A DNA stretch of 64,000 nucleotides from Streptomyces sp. RPT161 (GCF_027533845.1 NZ_JAPZVN010000012.1:62001-126000), one strand, 5' to 3'. Shown: positions 8,858-17,789, numbered from the stretch's first letter. Program-made: numbers and translations. The notes: generated from the letters alone by a model not told the origin.

Positions 8858-8995
8858 GCACCAAGGCATAACGGCGTACAAGCAGGCAAACTGCTTATTG
8901 GCCCATACGAGGGCGAGCCCGCGACCGCACGCCACCGACGATGACCGCCTCAGCACCGCCCACCGACCGCCGGCACGCCCAGGCCCGCGAGGGCG

Positions 8996-9439
8996 TCAGC
9001 GTCGGCGGCGTTCGAAGACGGCCAGTCGCAGCACGGTGAAGCGCACCACGGTCACCAGCGCGAACGCGGGAACCAGCACCAGGGCCTCCTGCGCGGGCGA
9101 GGCGCTGGGGCGGTAGTGACGGAAGAGCAGTACCGCACCAGAGGTGAACAGATAGGCCAGGACGAACAGGCCACCCGCCGCCAGATGCGCCCGGAGGGCA
9201 CGGACCGCGGACCCGCGGAACGTCAGTCGGCGGTTGGCCTCCGTGTTGAGGGCGGTGATGACAAGAAGGGAGGCGAGATTGGCCAGCACCGGCGGCGACC
9301 AGTGCCGCAGCGCCCAGTACAGCAGCGCCTGCGCCACGGTGGAGGCGGCGCCGATCACGGCGAACCAGCCGACCTCCCTGGTCAGCCCGGCGCGCCGGAG
9401 CCGACCGGAGGTCGTGTGCCGTGTACCGGGGCGTCCCAC
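8996..9439 (-). CDS. GtrA-family small membrane protein
   Basis: About 147 residues from GTG 9437-9439; longer starts up to 9559 are possible but add an Arg-rich tail. Four hydrophobic segments: FAVIGAASTVAQALLYWAL, VLANLASLLVITALN, LAAGGLFVLAYLFTSGAVLLF and VLVPAFALVTVVRFTVL. The block between segments two and three, ALNTEANRRLTFRG, is the GtrA hallmark (Asn..Arg.Phe.F). GtrA proteins take part in translocating lipid-linked sugars or as accessory proteins of cell-wall glycan synthesis. No glycosyltransferase partner is adjacent. Confidence 0.82.
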   Translation of the reverse strand: MGRPGTRHTTSGRLRRAGLTREVGWFAVIGAASTVAQALLYWALRHWSPPVLANLASLLVITALNTEANRRLTFRGSAVRALRAHLAAGGLFVLAYLFTSGAVLLFRHYRPSASPAQEALVLVPAFALVTVVRFTVLRLAVFERRRR

Positions 9440-9779
9440 CTGCCCATCATGAGCCCACCGCGTGAGGGTTCGCCGAGTCACACCGACCACCGGGTCGACC
9501 GTTCGGCGGCCGATATGCACCCGCACGCACGGCGGATGCGAACGGTCGACCGGCATCATGACCCCGCGAGTGACGGACCGGGGTGGAAGTCGGCCGCAAC
9601 GCGCTCACCTGGACGGTGAATCAATGAGCGCCGTGCCGCCCGTTCACCTACGGCGCGATGCGGACCCTGGCGCCCAAGTGATGTGGGATACCCCGGGTGG
9701 CCCTACCGGCGGTGGTTTTGACACACTCTCGGTAGCAGTGTCAACACACATCAATCACGCCGCTTGGGAGGTCGCTGCC
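9440..9779. other. Intergenic region with a strong dyad
   Basis: Divergent region between the GtrA gene and the ImmA cassette. Apart from the dyad listed at 9718-9744 and a ribosome binding site GGGAGG at about 9766-9771, nothing gene-like was recognised. Confidence 0.5.
9718..9744. promoter_or_regulatory. Inverted repeat TTGACAC-N13-GTGTCAA
   Basis: Perfect 7-base arms TTGACAC (9718-9724) and GTGTCAA (9738-9744) about 36 bases before the first start of the ImmA cassette. The left arm also resembles a -35 hexamer. This is a plausible operator for a regulator of the cassette; the binding protein is unknown, and no HTH gene is adjacent. Confidence 0.5.
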
Positions 9780-9881
9780 GTGGATGGCTTCGGCGAACGT
9801 CCGAACAGGCCGTCTGAGGTGACGCACACACACGCCCCGGGGCGTGGCCCGATCGGCGAGAGCCGAGGCGAACCGTCGTGA
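9780..9881 (+). CDS. 33-residue peptide coupled to the ImmA-like gene
   Basis: Small frame from GTG 9780 with GGGAGG eight to nine bases upstream, the best ribosome binding site in the area. It encodes 33 residues, hydrophilic and Pro/Gly/His-rich (begins VDGFGERPNRPSEV). Its stop TGA overlaps the GTG start of the next gene in CGTGA, so it could serve as a coupling leader peptide or a small functional peptide. No family recognised. Confidence 0.45.
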   Translation: MDGFGERPNRPSEVTHTHAPGRGPIGESRGEPS

Positions 9882-10390
9882 AGCGCTGGGACACCACGCG
9901 GCGCGACAGCCGCCGCTTCGTACGGGAGCTGGACCTGCCGCCGGCCGACAACATCCGGGAGCTGCTGCCCGCGGTGCAGGAACGGACGGGCTACTCGATC
10001 CGCATCGCGCCCGCCCCCGAGCTGGGCACCAGGTTCGGCCTGTGCGGCATGTGGATACGCACGACGGACGGCATTGACTACGTGTTCGTGCACGAGAAGA
10101 CAAGCCGGGCCCACCAAGACCACATCATCGCGCACGAGTTGGCGCACATCCTGCGCGACCACCAGGACACCTCGGCGTTCCCGGCGGGGAAGCCCGTGGG
10201 CAGCCGACTGATCTCCAGCCTCGAACCAGCGGCCATCAAGATGATGCTGGGCCGCAGCGACTACGAGTACCAGGACGAGCGGGAGGCCGAGCTGATCGGC
10301 TCCTACCTCCAGCGCCACGTTCACCGCCCTCACCGTCCCGTCAGGGAGGGCGATCGCGTGGCCGAGACGTTGCTGAGGACCCGGAGGTAG
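9878..10390 (+). CDS. ImmA/IrrE-like zinc metallopeptidase
   Basis: 170 residues. The motif HIIAHELAHILRDH contains HExxH, and further downstream YQDEREAELIGSYL provides the third zinc ligand typical of ImmA/IrrE peptidases. These cleave regulators, commonly XRE-type repressors, and in streptomycetes are often labelled toxin component of a toxin-antitoxin pair. Here the usual upstream XRE gene is missing and only a 33-residue frame precedes it. The GTG at 9878 is favoured because it overlaps the upstream stop. The next gene starts 8 bp after its stop, with GGAGG inside this gene's end. Confidence 0.83.
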   Translation: MKRWDTTRRDSRRFVRELDLPPADNIRELLPAVQERTGYSIRIAPAPELGTRFGLCGMWIRTTDGIDYVFVHEKTSRAHQDHIIAHELAHILRDHQDTSAFPAGKPVGSRLISSLEPAAIKMMLGRSDYEYQDEREAELIGSYLQRHVHRPHRPVREGDRVAETLLRTRR

Positions 10391-10397
10391 GCGGTTC

Positions 10398-11633
10398 GTG
10401 CAGCAGTTCCTTCATCCTCTGTGCCTGACGCTGGCCATCGCGGGATTCCTCCTGCTGCTCTGGCCGCCGCGGTACCTGCGCCAGGACCTCGCACTGGCCG
10501 CGCTCGTCGGCGTCTACGGATTCTCCGCGCTCTCGTTCCTGGTGTCCCTGGAGCCGGTGTGGAGAGTTCTCGACGAAGTCACGGGTCGCCCCTCCACCGG
10601 CATTCTGGTGGCGTTCAGCTCCGTGGTCGCCCTGCTGGCCCTGCAACCGGTCGTCCTCGCGTACTGGGCACTGCCGCCGGACAAGGCCCGCAACCGGGCT
10701 CGCCTGTGCACCGGCGCGGGGGCAGTGGTCATCCTCGCCCTGACGGTGCTGTTCTTCCAGCTCACTCCTGCCGGCCGGACCACGCCACAGGGCTTCACCG
10801 CCAACTACATCCACACGGCCGTCTACCGGACGTACCTCACGCTCTATGTCGTCGTCTACGCCATCGGTGAGACCGTGCTCGCGGTGGGTTGCTGGCAGGC
10901 CGCCCGGCGTACGGGCCAGGTGTGGATCGCTCGTGGGCTGCGCATAGTCGGGGTCGGGGCGCTGCTGACCCTGGGCTACAGCGCTGTCCGACTCGCCGAC
11001 GTCGGCGCCGCCCTGGCCCATGTGAGCCCGCCGCCCGCGGCGATCGAGAACTTCGCGTGGCTGTGTGCCGACGGTGGCACCACACTCACGTTGGTGGGAT
11101 TCTTCGTACCGATCATGGCCGTGCACGTCGTCCCGCACGTTCGGACCTGGGCCCGTGCGAACAGCGACTACCAGTGCCTCGCGCCACTGTGGGAGGCACT
11201 GCACCACGCCGTGCCGACCGTCGCCCTCCAGCCCGCCCGCACTGCCGTCACGGCCCGCGTCCGCCTCTGGAACACCAGTTGGCATCTGTACCGTCGCGCC
11301 GTGGAGATCCGCGACGCGCAGTGCGCCCTGGAAAACCACCTTGAGGAGTCGGTACGCGACGAGGCCGAGCGGCGCCACCGCGCCGCCGGTCTCACCGGCA
11401 CCGAACTGACCTCGGCCGTCACCGCCGACCAACTCCGTGCGGCGTTGGTGGCCTACCGCAGCGAGAAGTCCCCAAAGGCCCCGACCGAGTACGCCGACGC
11501 CGGTACCCGCGAGGACGTGTGCACCCCGCAGGACGACGTCCGCGCGCTTCTCCGTATCGCCGCACACTTCGAAACCCCCTTTACGGAACAGGAATCCGCA
11601 ACGCATGGATCTGACGCGTCTGTCCGCCCGTGA
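10398..11633 (+). CDS. MAB_1171c-type membrane protein
   Basis: 411 residues: about seven transmembrane helices in the first ~250 residues (FLHPLCLTLAIAGFLLLLW, ALAALVGVYGFSALSFLV, AVVILALTVLFFQL, VVVYAIGETVLAVGCW and others), then a ~160-residue cytoplasmic helical domain with the block LWEALHHAVPTVAL. This is the layout of the MAB_1171c putative transporter family, which in actinobacteria is recurrently placed next to ImmA/IrrE-like genes. GTG start with GGAGG ten bases upstream. Biochemical role is unknown; membrane-bound sensing linked to the protease is one possibility. Confidence 0.8.
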   Translation: MQQFLHPLCLTLAIAGFLLLLWPPRYLRQDLALAALVGVYGFSALSFLVSLEPVWRVLDEVTGRPSTGILVAFSSVVALLALQPVVLAYWALPPDKARNRARLCTGAGAVVILALTVLFFQLTPAGRTTPQGFTANYIHTAVYRTYLTLYVVVYAIGETVLAVGCWQAARRTGQVWIARGLRIVGVGALLTLGYSAVRLADVGAALAHVSPPPAAIENFAWLCADGGTTLTLVGFFVPIMAVHVVPHVRTWARANSDYQCLAPLWEALHHAVPTVALQPARTAVTARVRLWNTSWHLYRRAVEIRDAQCALENHLEESVRDEAERRHRAAGLTGTELTSAVTADQLRAALVAYRSEKSPKAPTEYADAGTREDVCTPQDDVRALLRIAAHFETPFTEQESATHGSDASVRP

Positions 11634-13029
11634 GCAACTGCGCGCCCTGGAACGAGGAGAAGTCTCCAGTCGTGAACTGACCACCGCGCACCTGGAACGC
11701 ATCGCCCGTCATCCGGAACACAACGCGGTCGTCACCGTCGACGCCGACGGCGCGCTGGCCGCGGCGGAGGCCTCGGACCAGCGACGCGCCAGCGGCGAGG
11801 CCGACGCGGCACTGCTCGGACTGCCCGTCACCGTCAAGGACTCCCTGGAGACCGAAGGGCTGCGCACCACCTGCGGAGCGGCGGAGCTGGCCGAGCACGT
11901 ACCAGGCCGGGACGCTGACGCCGTGGCGCGGTTGCGCGCCGCGGGCGCGGTCATCCTCGGCAAGACCAACACACCACCGATGTGCCAGGACCTGCAGACC
12001 AGTAACCCGCTGTTCGGCACCACACCCAACCCACACGATCCGCGGCGCACGGCCGGGGGCTCCTCAGGCGGCCCGGCCGCGGCGGTGGCAACCCACCTCA
12101 GCCCCCTGGACGTCGGCAGCGACCTCGCGGGATCCCTGCGGTTGCCCGCACACTACTGCGGCGTGCACAGCCTGCGGCCCAGCTACGGAATCGTTCCCAC
12201 CCGCGGCCACATCCCCCGCCCGCCCGGCTGGCTTTCCACGTCGGACATGCTCACCCTCGGCCCGCTCGCCCGCAGCGCGGCCGACCTCGACCTCGCCCTC
12301 GGCGTCCTGGCCGGCCCCTCACCCGACGACAGCCCCGCGTGGCGGCTGGAGTTGCCTGCCCCGCGCCACGAGCGGCTGCACCAATACCGCGTCGGCATCT
12401 GGGCCGACGACCCGTACTGCGCCGTGGACAGCGAGACCGGCGCCCTTCTTGAGCAGGTGGCCAAGGACCTGCACGACGCGGGCGCCCACGTCGACAACAC
12501 CACGCGGCCCGTCACCATGGCCGACTCCGACCGCCTCTTCCAGACACTGATGTTCGCCAACTCGTCCGCCAGCGCTTCCCCGGAGGCGTTCGCGGCCGAA
12601 GTCGAGCTGGCCGACAAACTGGATCCAGAGGACCGGTCCCCCCAGACGATCTACCCACGAGCCCGCACCATGCGGTACCGGGACTGGCTGCACGCCAACG
12701 AGGAACGCCAGCGGCTGCGAAGGCGGTGGGCGGCCTACTTCGGCGACATCGACGTCCTGGTCACACCCGCGGCTCCGACGGCGGCGGTGCCCGACCAGAC
12801 CGGCGTACCCGTACCCGAGCGCCACATCACCGTGGACGGCGAGCGCCGGAGCTACTGGCAGCAGACCACCTGGCTCAACATCGTCAGCCTGGTACACCTG
12901 CCCGCCGCCACCGTCCCGGTGGGGCGTACGGCTGAAGGCCTGCCGCTCTGCGTGCAACTCATCGGCCCCTACCTGGCAGACCGCACCGTCCTGCACCTCG
13001 CCGACCTGCTGACGGCGGAGCGTTCCTGA
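11605..13029 (+). CDS. Amidase-signature hydrolase
   Basis: 474 residues from ATG 11605, overlapping the end of the membrane-protein gene by 29 bases, so co-translated. The amidase signature is complete: Lys in GLPVTVKDSL (K78), the Gly/Ser-rich block TAGGSSGGPAAAVA and the nucleophile block DVGSDLAGSLRLPA; these form the Ser-cisSer-Lys triad. Substrate is not predictable; the family hydrolyses aliphatic or aryl amides. Longer in-frame starts back to 11437 lie inside the upstream gene and are not supported. Its operon with an ImmA-like protease is unusual. Confidence 0.87.
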   Translation: MDLTRLSAREQLRALERGEVSSRELTTAHLERIARHPEHNAVVTVDADGALAAAEASDQRRASGEADAALLGLPVTVKDSLETEGLRTTCGAAELAEHVPGRDADAVARLRAAGAVILGKTNTPPMCQDLQTSNPLFGTTPNPHDPRRTAGGSSGGPAAAVATHLSPLDVGSDLAGSLRLPAHYCGVHSLRPSYGIVPTRGHIPRPPGWLSTSDMLTLGPLARSAADLDLALGVLAGPSPDDSPAWRLELPAPRHERLHQYRVGIWADDPYCAVDSETGALLEQVAKDLHDAGAHVDNTTRPVTMADSDRLFQTLMFANSSASASPEAFAAEVELADKLDPEDRSPQTIYPRARTMRYRDWLHANEERQRLRRRWAAYFGDIDVLVTPAAPTAAVPDQTGVPVPERHITVDGERRSYWQQTTWLNIVSLVHLPAATVPVGRTAEGLPLCVQLIGPYLADRTVLHLADLLTAERS

Positions 13030-13271
13030 CTTCCACCGCGGGACAGTGACCGACCCGACCTCCTGTGAGGTTGATCACCGGCATGCCACGTAGATGTGGG
13101 CAACCGCCCGGGTTTGCTGACGTCCGCCCGGGCGGCCGTGTGTGGTGCGCGAAAAAAACACGTCACACAACCTTCACTTGGCCCTACGATCTTGGCTTGC
13201 CGCACCGCGAGCCTCCCCCCACCACCGCGACGGCCTCTCATTCTGCATTTCTGACCCAGAAAGAGGTCTCC

Positions 13272-13922
13272 ATGAAGTTCCGCCGCGCCTTGGTCACGGT
13301 CGCAACGACCGCGGCCATCGCCCCTGCCGCGCTGATGACGGCGCCGTCGGCCTTCGCCGCCAGCGCCGTGCCCTCGGCCAACGCCGACGTCGTGCCGTCG
13401 GCCGCGTCCGCCGGGCACCCGGCCACCACGTCGTCCGCGTCCGGTCTGTGCATGACCGGGAACCCGAAGTACCGGCCTGTTCTGCGCACCGCGCTCACGG
13501 GCCTTCCCAACAAGATCGCCGCAGGCAGCGGTTGGCACAATTTCACGCTGACCATCGACAACCCGTCGCAGTCCAGGTTCACCAACATCCACCTGTTCGC
13601 GGGCGTCAGCTCGACCTACGTCGGGTTCAAGGCGTTCCCGACCAGCCAGGTGTCGTTGCAGGCGTACTTCCCGAAGATCAAGCGGTGGGAGGACGTCACG
13701 GACACCGCGGGCCACACCGACGGCTACTTCGGTTGGGGCTGGCTCAGCGGGCACACCCACATCAACGTGCCGATGCGCATCAACGTCAAGAAGAACGCCC
13801 CGATCGGCAAGGCGTTGGCCCTCGGCGCCGGCCTCTACCAGGACGCGGCGCACAAGTGCACGGCGATCACCGCCGTCAACCACAAGATGCAGATAGTGGC
13901 CCCGGCACGGCACACCCGCTGA
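13272..13922 (+). CDS. Secreted protein of unknown function
   Basis: 216 residues. A clear signal peptide (MKFRRALVTVATTAAIAPAA, cleavage probably after AFA) is followed by a Ser/Ala-rich linker to about residue 60, then a folded domain with alternating strands (WHNFTLTIDNPSQSRFTNIH, VPMRINVKKNAPIG). Two Cys in the mature part could form a disulfide. The pattern resembles cell-surface or extracellular beta-sandwich proteins common in Streptomyces. AGAGG ribosome binding site five to ten bases before the ATG. It stands alone with its own terminator. Confidence 0.75.
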   Translation: MKFRRALVTVATTAAIAPAALMTAPSAFAASAVPSANADVVPSAASAGHPATTSSASGLCMTGNPKYRPVLRTALTGLPNKIAAGSGWHNFTLTIDNPSQSRFTNIHLFAGVSSTYVGFKAFPTSQVSLQAYFPKIKRWEDVTDTAGHTDGYFGWGWLSGHTHINVPMRINVKKNAPIGKALALGAGLYQDAAHKCTAITAVNHKMQIVAPARHTR

Positions 13923-13936
13923 CCGGGCACATCGGA

Positions 13937-13971
13937 GTAGGGTCCGCTCCCCGCCGGGGCGCGGACCCTAC
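13937..13971. terminator. Rho-independent-type hairpin
   Basis: Perfect 11-base stem: GTAGGGTCCGC (13937-13947) and GCGGACCCTAC (13961-13971), 13-base loop, 15 bases after the stop of the secreted protein. It lies between convergent genes and may serve both. Confidence 0.8.
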
Positions 13972-13985
13972 CGTGTCCCGGACGC

Positions 13986-14780
13986 CTATGGGCAACTGGC
14001 CTGGCCTGCCCGGGAATTGACGCCGCTTCGTGGCGCTTTCTGATCGATCGGCTTTTCCCAGATCGAGATGTGTGCGGTGCTCTCGCTGGTGAAGGGCGCG
14101 CGGACCCAGTTCTCCCAGCGGTGGCGTAGGCGTAGACCGGCCAGCTGGGCCATCAGGTCCAGTTCTGACGGCCACACGTAGCGGAACGGGATGGAGCGGT
14201 GTTCGGCCGGGCCGTTGGCGATGGTGAAGTAGTGCGAACTCATCGCCTGGGTGACGACGTCATAGGTGTCGAACGCCCACCGGGTCGGGCTGACGTGGAA
14301 CGGTACGGCCTGCTGACCCGGCGGCAGCCGACGCAGGTCCGGGACCCCCACCTCGACGACGAAGCAGCCACCGGGGCGCATATGGGCGGCGGCGTTGCGG
14401 AAGCAGGCGACCTGGGCTTCCTGGGTCGTCAGGTTGTTGATGGTGTTGAACACCAGGTAGACGACCGCGAACGTGCCCGCCACCCGTGTCGTCGCGAAGT
14501 CGCCGATCGTCACGCCGATGGTGTCGCCGCCCGGCTTGTCGCGCAGTCGGGCCACCATGGCCCGGGACATGTCGATGCCGTGCACCTGGATGCCGCGGCG
14601 GGCCAGCGGCAGCGCGATCCGGCCGGTGCCGACGCCGAGTTCGAGGGCCCGGCCGTCGCCGGCCAGCTCGGCCAGCACCTCGACCGCCGGGTCCACCGCG
14701 TCCGGGTGGAACATGTCCGCGGCCGACGCGTCGTAGGTGGCCGCGACGCGCTCACCGAAGTAGCCGTCCTCATCATGCAT
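13986..14780 (-). CDS. Class I SAM-dependent methyltransferase
   Basis: 264 residues. Motif I is ALELGVGTGRIALPLARRG, followed by the acidic end of strand 2 (VHGIDMSRAMV), GDFATTRVAGTFAVVYLVFNTINNL as motif III region and RPGGCFVVEVGVPDL. C-terminal strands are typical of small-molecule methyltransferases. Start chosen at MHDEDGYFGERVA; the frame continues upstream but enters the region before the neighbouring gene without signature. Transcribed after the SnoaL-like gene in the same direction, 77 bp apart, so a two-gene unit is likely. Substrate unknown. Confidence 0.85.
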   Translation of the reverse strand: MHDEDGYFGERVAATYDASAADMFHPDAVDPAVEVLAELAGDGRALELGVGTGRIALPLARRGIQVHGIDMSRAMVARLRDKPGGDTIGVTIGDFATTRVAGTFAVVYLVFNTINNLTTQEAQVACFRNAAAHMRPGGCFVVEVGVPDLRRLPPGQQAVPFHVSPTRWAFDTYDVVTQAMSSHYFTIANGPAEHRSIPFRYVWPSELDLMAQLAGLRLRHRWENWVRAPFTSESTAHISIWEKPIDQKAPRSGVNSRAGQASCP

Positions 14781-14857
14781 CCCGGGACCGTACCGCTCGT
14801 GGCACGGGCGGCGCGCGTGGTTTTCCAGCAGGACGAAACTCGCCGACTTCCGTGAGT

Positions 14858-15271
14858 TCAGGCCGGGTTCGTGAGCAGCGCGCGCTCCCAGTTCTGCGTG
14901 TCGGAGTACTCCCGCATGCTGACGAGCTTTCCGTCCCGGACGGTGAAGACACCGCTGTTCTTCTGGTTGTACGGCCTGCCGGTCCGGCCGGTGGCCCAGG
15001 AGTCCCACTCCACGAACACCTGCTCGCCTTCGCCGAAGAGGTTGGTGATGCGCAACCCGACCTCCTTCTCGGGGTCGAGATGGGCGAAGGCGGTTGCCAG
15101 GAATCCGTTGATGACCTGGTCCCGGCCCTGCCAGGTGCCCGAGATCGGCAGGTCGCCGCCGTACCAGCAACTGCCGTCCTGGGCCCAGGAGTTCCAGATC
15201 GCCTCCTGGTCGCCCGCGGCCAGCGCGTCGAAGTAGCGCCGCACGGCGGTCTTGGGCTCGATGCCGGTCAT
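14858..15271 (-). CDS. SnoaL-like/NTF2-fold protein
   Basis: 137 residues with the hallmarks of the NTF2/SnoaL-like fold: N-terminal helix AVRRYFDALAAGDQEAIWNSW, cone-shaped sheet with DGSCWYGGDLPISG and VGLRITNLFGEGEQVFVEWDSWA, and KLVSMREYSDTQNW. Such proteins include cyclases, hydrolases and many catalytically silent ligand binders; no specific reaction can be named. Clear ATG start. Confidence 0.82.
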   Translation of the reverse strand: MTGIEPKTAVRRYFDALAAGDQEAIWNSWAQDGSCWYGGDLPISGTWQGRDQVINGFLATAFAHLDPEKEVGLRITNLFGEGEQVFVEWDSWATGRTGRPYNQKNSGVFTVRDGKLVSMREYSDTQNWERALLTNPA

Positions 15272-15511
15272 GGTGTGTTCCTGCCTTCCGCTGGCTTCGA
15301 GCGGCCGTTCCGCTCGACCTCAAGTCAAGCTGCGGGCGAAGCACCGGCCAAGAAGCGATCGGGGAAGGCAGCCATCACGAGATGTGATCGCTCGCGGTTG
15401 TCGGGCGACCGTCGCCTGGCAGGCGGGGAGGGAAAGGGGCCGCTCCGGCATCGAGCCTGCTGGTGTTGACTGCGGAGCGTGTGCGCGTCACCGCACTCTG
15501 TCGTTGGAGGG

Positions 15512-15700
15512 TCAGCCCTCCATGGCGTCCTCGTTGACCCCCTCGGCGAACTCCCACCACGCGAGTGGCAGCCAGTCGCCGTGTACGAAGGCGTCGACCG
15601 ACGCTCCACGGCCGCGGATGGCGACCTTGGTGCCGGGCGGGTAGGTGGTGCCGGACAGGCCGGGGACCGGGACGATCAGGGTCCCGAAGCGTTGTGGCAC
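15512..15700 (-). CDS. Small hypothetical protein, 62 residues
   Basis: Starts with GTG at 15698-15700, preceded by AAAGGAGG at an ideal distance, strong evidence that this short frame is translated. The product begins MPQRFGTLIVPVPG, is hydrophobic/aromatic in the centre (HGDWLPLAWWEF) and acidic at the end. Likely a small soluble beta-rich protein. No family recognised. Confidence 0.65.
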   Translation of the reverse strand: MPQRFGTLIVPVPGLSGTTYPPGTKVAIRGRGASVDAFVHGDWLPLAWWEFAEGVNEDAMEG

Positions 15701-15918
15701 TGCCAGAGCCTCCTTTGTGGCGCTACGCGGGAATCGGACATTTCACCTCAGAGTAGTTGAGTTGTCCGGTGCTGCGGCCCGGTGGAGCATGAGATGTAGG
15801 TCACGTGAGGCGAAGCGGCGCCGCCGCTGGGTGCCGCCCGGCAGCGCAGGGCGACGTCGACCGACGGCGTCGTTCGCCTCCGGGCAGTGCGCGGTACCTC
15901 GCTGATCGGAGGTGGGCA

Positions 15919-17058
15919 ATGAGGGCTGTCGTCTACAAGGGGCCGTTCGAAGTGGCGGTGGAGCAGGCCCCGGATCCCCGGATCCAGCATCCGAACGATG
16001 TGATCGTGAAGGTGACGTCCACCGCGATCTGCGGCTCGGACCTGCACATGTACGAGGGCCGCACGGCCGCGGAGCCCGGCATCGTCTTCGGCCACGAGAA
16101 CCTCGGCATCGTCGAAGAGGTCGGCGAGGGCGTCACGTCGCTGAAGCAGGGCGACCGGGTGGTCATGCCGTTCAACGTTGCCTGCGGCTTCTGCAAGAAC
16201 TGCGTGTCCGGCTACACGGCCTTCTGCCTGACCGTGAACCCCGGCTTCGCCGGTGGTGCGTACGGCTATGTCGCGATGGGACCGTGGCCGGGCGGACAGG
16301 CCGAGTACCTGCGGGTTCCGTATGCCGACTTCAACTGCCTGAAGCTCCCGGCGGGAACCGAGCACGAAACAGACTTCATCCTGCTCGCGGACATCTTCCC
16401 GACCGGATACCACGGCAACGAGCTGGCCCAGGTCTCCCCGGGCGACAGCGTCGCGGTGTACGGCGGTGGCCCGGTCGGCCTGATGGCCGCCTACTCCGCC
16501 ATCCTTCGCGGCGCGAAGAAGGTCTTCGTGGTGGACCGGGTGCGGGAGCGCCTGCAGAAGGCAGAGGAGATCGGCGCGATTCCCGTCAACTTCGCCGAAG
16601 GCAACCCCGTGGAGCAGATCAAGAACCAGACCGACGGCGAAGGCACGGACAAGGGCATCGACGCGGTCGGCTACCAGGCCCACGCGCGCACCGAGGACCG
16701 GGAGGAGCCGGCGACCGTACTGAACTCGCTGGTCGAGACGGTACGGGCGACCGGCGCGCTCGGCGTGCCGGGCCTGTATGTGCCGTCCGACCCCGGTGGT
16801 CCGGATGAGCAGGCGAAGCGCGGAATGCTGCTGGTGTCGATCGGCAGACTGTTTGAGAAGGGCCTTCGCATGGGCACCGGGCAGTGCAATGTGAAGCGCT
16901 ACAACAGGCAGCTGCGCGACCTGATCATCGAGGGCCGCGCCAAGCCGGGCTTCGTCGTCTCGCACGAGCTGCCCCTGGACCAGGCGCCATCGGCGTACGA
17001 GAAGTTCGACAAGCGCGTGGAGGGCTACACCAAGGTCGTCCTGCATCCGCAACGGTGA
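15919..17058 (+). CDS. Zinc alcohol/formaldehyde dehydrogenase
   Basis: 379 residues. Medium-chain dehydrogenase: catalytic zinc ligands C38, H59 and E60 (AICGSDLHMYEG, FGHENLG), structural zinc Cys at 89, 92, 95 and 103 (ACGFCKNC, AFC), and Rossmann motif VYGGGPVGLMAAY. The long insertion after the Rossmann domain (residues ~250-300, EEPATVLNSLVETVR, GLYVPSDPGGPDE) is typical of glutathione-independent formaldehyde dehydrogenase-like enzymes. Likely NAD(P)-linked aldehyde or alcohol oxidation. ATG with GGAGGTGGGCA directly upstream. Converges on a PadR gene. Confidence 0.88.
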   Translation: MRAVVYKGPFEVAVEQAPDPRIQHPNDVIVKVTSTAICGSDLHMYEGRTAAEPGIVFGHENLGIVEEVGEGVTSLKQGDRVVMPFNVACGFCKNCVSGYTAFCLTVNPGFAGGAYGYVAMGPWPGGQAEYLRVPYADFNCLKLPAGTEHETDFILLADIFPTGYHGNELAQVSPGDSVAVYGGGPVGLMAAYSAILRGAKKVFVVDRVRERLQKAEEIGAIPVNFAEGNPVEQIKNQTDGEGTDKGIDAVGYQAHARTEDREEPATVLNSLVETVRATGALGVPGLYVPSDPGGPDEQAKRGMLLVSIGRLFEKGLRMGTGQCNVKRYNRQLRDLIIEGRAKPGFVVSHELPLDQAPSAYEKFDKRVEGYTKVVLHPQR

Positions 17059-17173
17059 CTTCCCAGGACCATCGCCGGGCGGCCGTGCGCATGGCGCGCG
17101 TGACGGCCGGCGATGTCCGCCGTGATGTCGACGGCGTGGGCGTCGTCCTTGAGGTCCCGCTTGTCGTGGATGC

Positions 17174-17713
17174 CTACGCGTGGGCCGTCCCGGCTTCCAA
17201 CTCCCCGATGGTGCGTTCCAGCCAGGCCCGGTCTGCCTTGCTGGTGGCGCTGGCGAGTTGGAGCATGCCGCGGCGGAAGCGGTCGGTCATGTCGCGGGCG
17301 CGCAGCGGTCGGCCCTCGTCGTAGAAGAAGCTGCCGGGCTCGTCCATGAAGGCGAGTCGGCGGCGCAGTACCCGCACCTGGTCGGCCGGGTCCGGGAGTT
17401 GGCCGAGGAAGGCGAGCAGGACGAAGAAGGAGTTGCGGTCGGTGATCTCGACGTCGGACGGCTCGCGCAGGCGGCGCAGCAGCTCGGCGCGGCCGGACTC
17501 GGTGAGGGTGAGCACCTGGCGCGGCGCGGCGCGTTCGCCGGGCTCGGTGTGGCGGGTGAGGTGGCCCGCGGCTTCCAGTCGCTTGATGGCGGGGTAGAGG
17601 GCGCCGTCGCTGACCGGGCGGACATGGCCGCTCAGACCGGAGATACGGGCACGCAGGTCATACGCATGCAGGGGCTCCTCGTAGAGGAATCCGAGGATGC
17701 AGAGCGTCAGCAC
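17174..17713 (-). CDS. PadR-family transcriptional regulator
   Basis: 179 residues from GTG 17711-17713, five to six bases after GGAGG. N-terminal winged helix: LTLCILGFLYEEPLHAYDLRARI, then VSDGALYPAIKRLEAAGHLTRHTEPGERAAPRQVLTLTESGR; C-terminal helical dimerisation domain. PadR proteins usually repress a divergent neighbour and respond to small molecules. The divergent neighbour is an alpha/beta hydrolase 100 bp away, with a palindrome between them. Confidence 0.87.
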   Translation of the reverse strand: MLTLCILGFLYEEPLHAYDLRARISGLSGHVRPVSDGALYPAIKRLEAAGHLTRHTEPGERAAPRQVLTLTESGRAELLRRLREPSDVEITDRNSFFVLLAFLGQLPDPADQVRVLRRRLAFMDEPGSFFYDEGRPLRARDMTDRFRRGMLQLASATSKADRAWLERTIGELEAGTAHA

Positions 17714-17778
17714 CGGGCCTCCGGGGTCTGGTTCTTCGTGGCGGTCGGGGTGTCCAGGGTAGCCAGGTGAAATTGTGC

Positions 17779-17789
17779 CTCGAATCGAG
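17779..17789. promoter_or_regulatory. Palindrome between PadR and hydrolase genes
   Basis: CTCGA-A-TCGAG, a perfect 11-base palindrome with one central base, 25 bases before the hydrolase start. An additional CTC-TGTTA-GAG repeat lies close by (about 17794-17804). Either could be the PadR operator. Confidence 0.4.
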
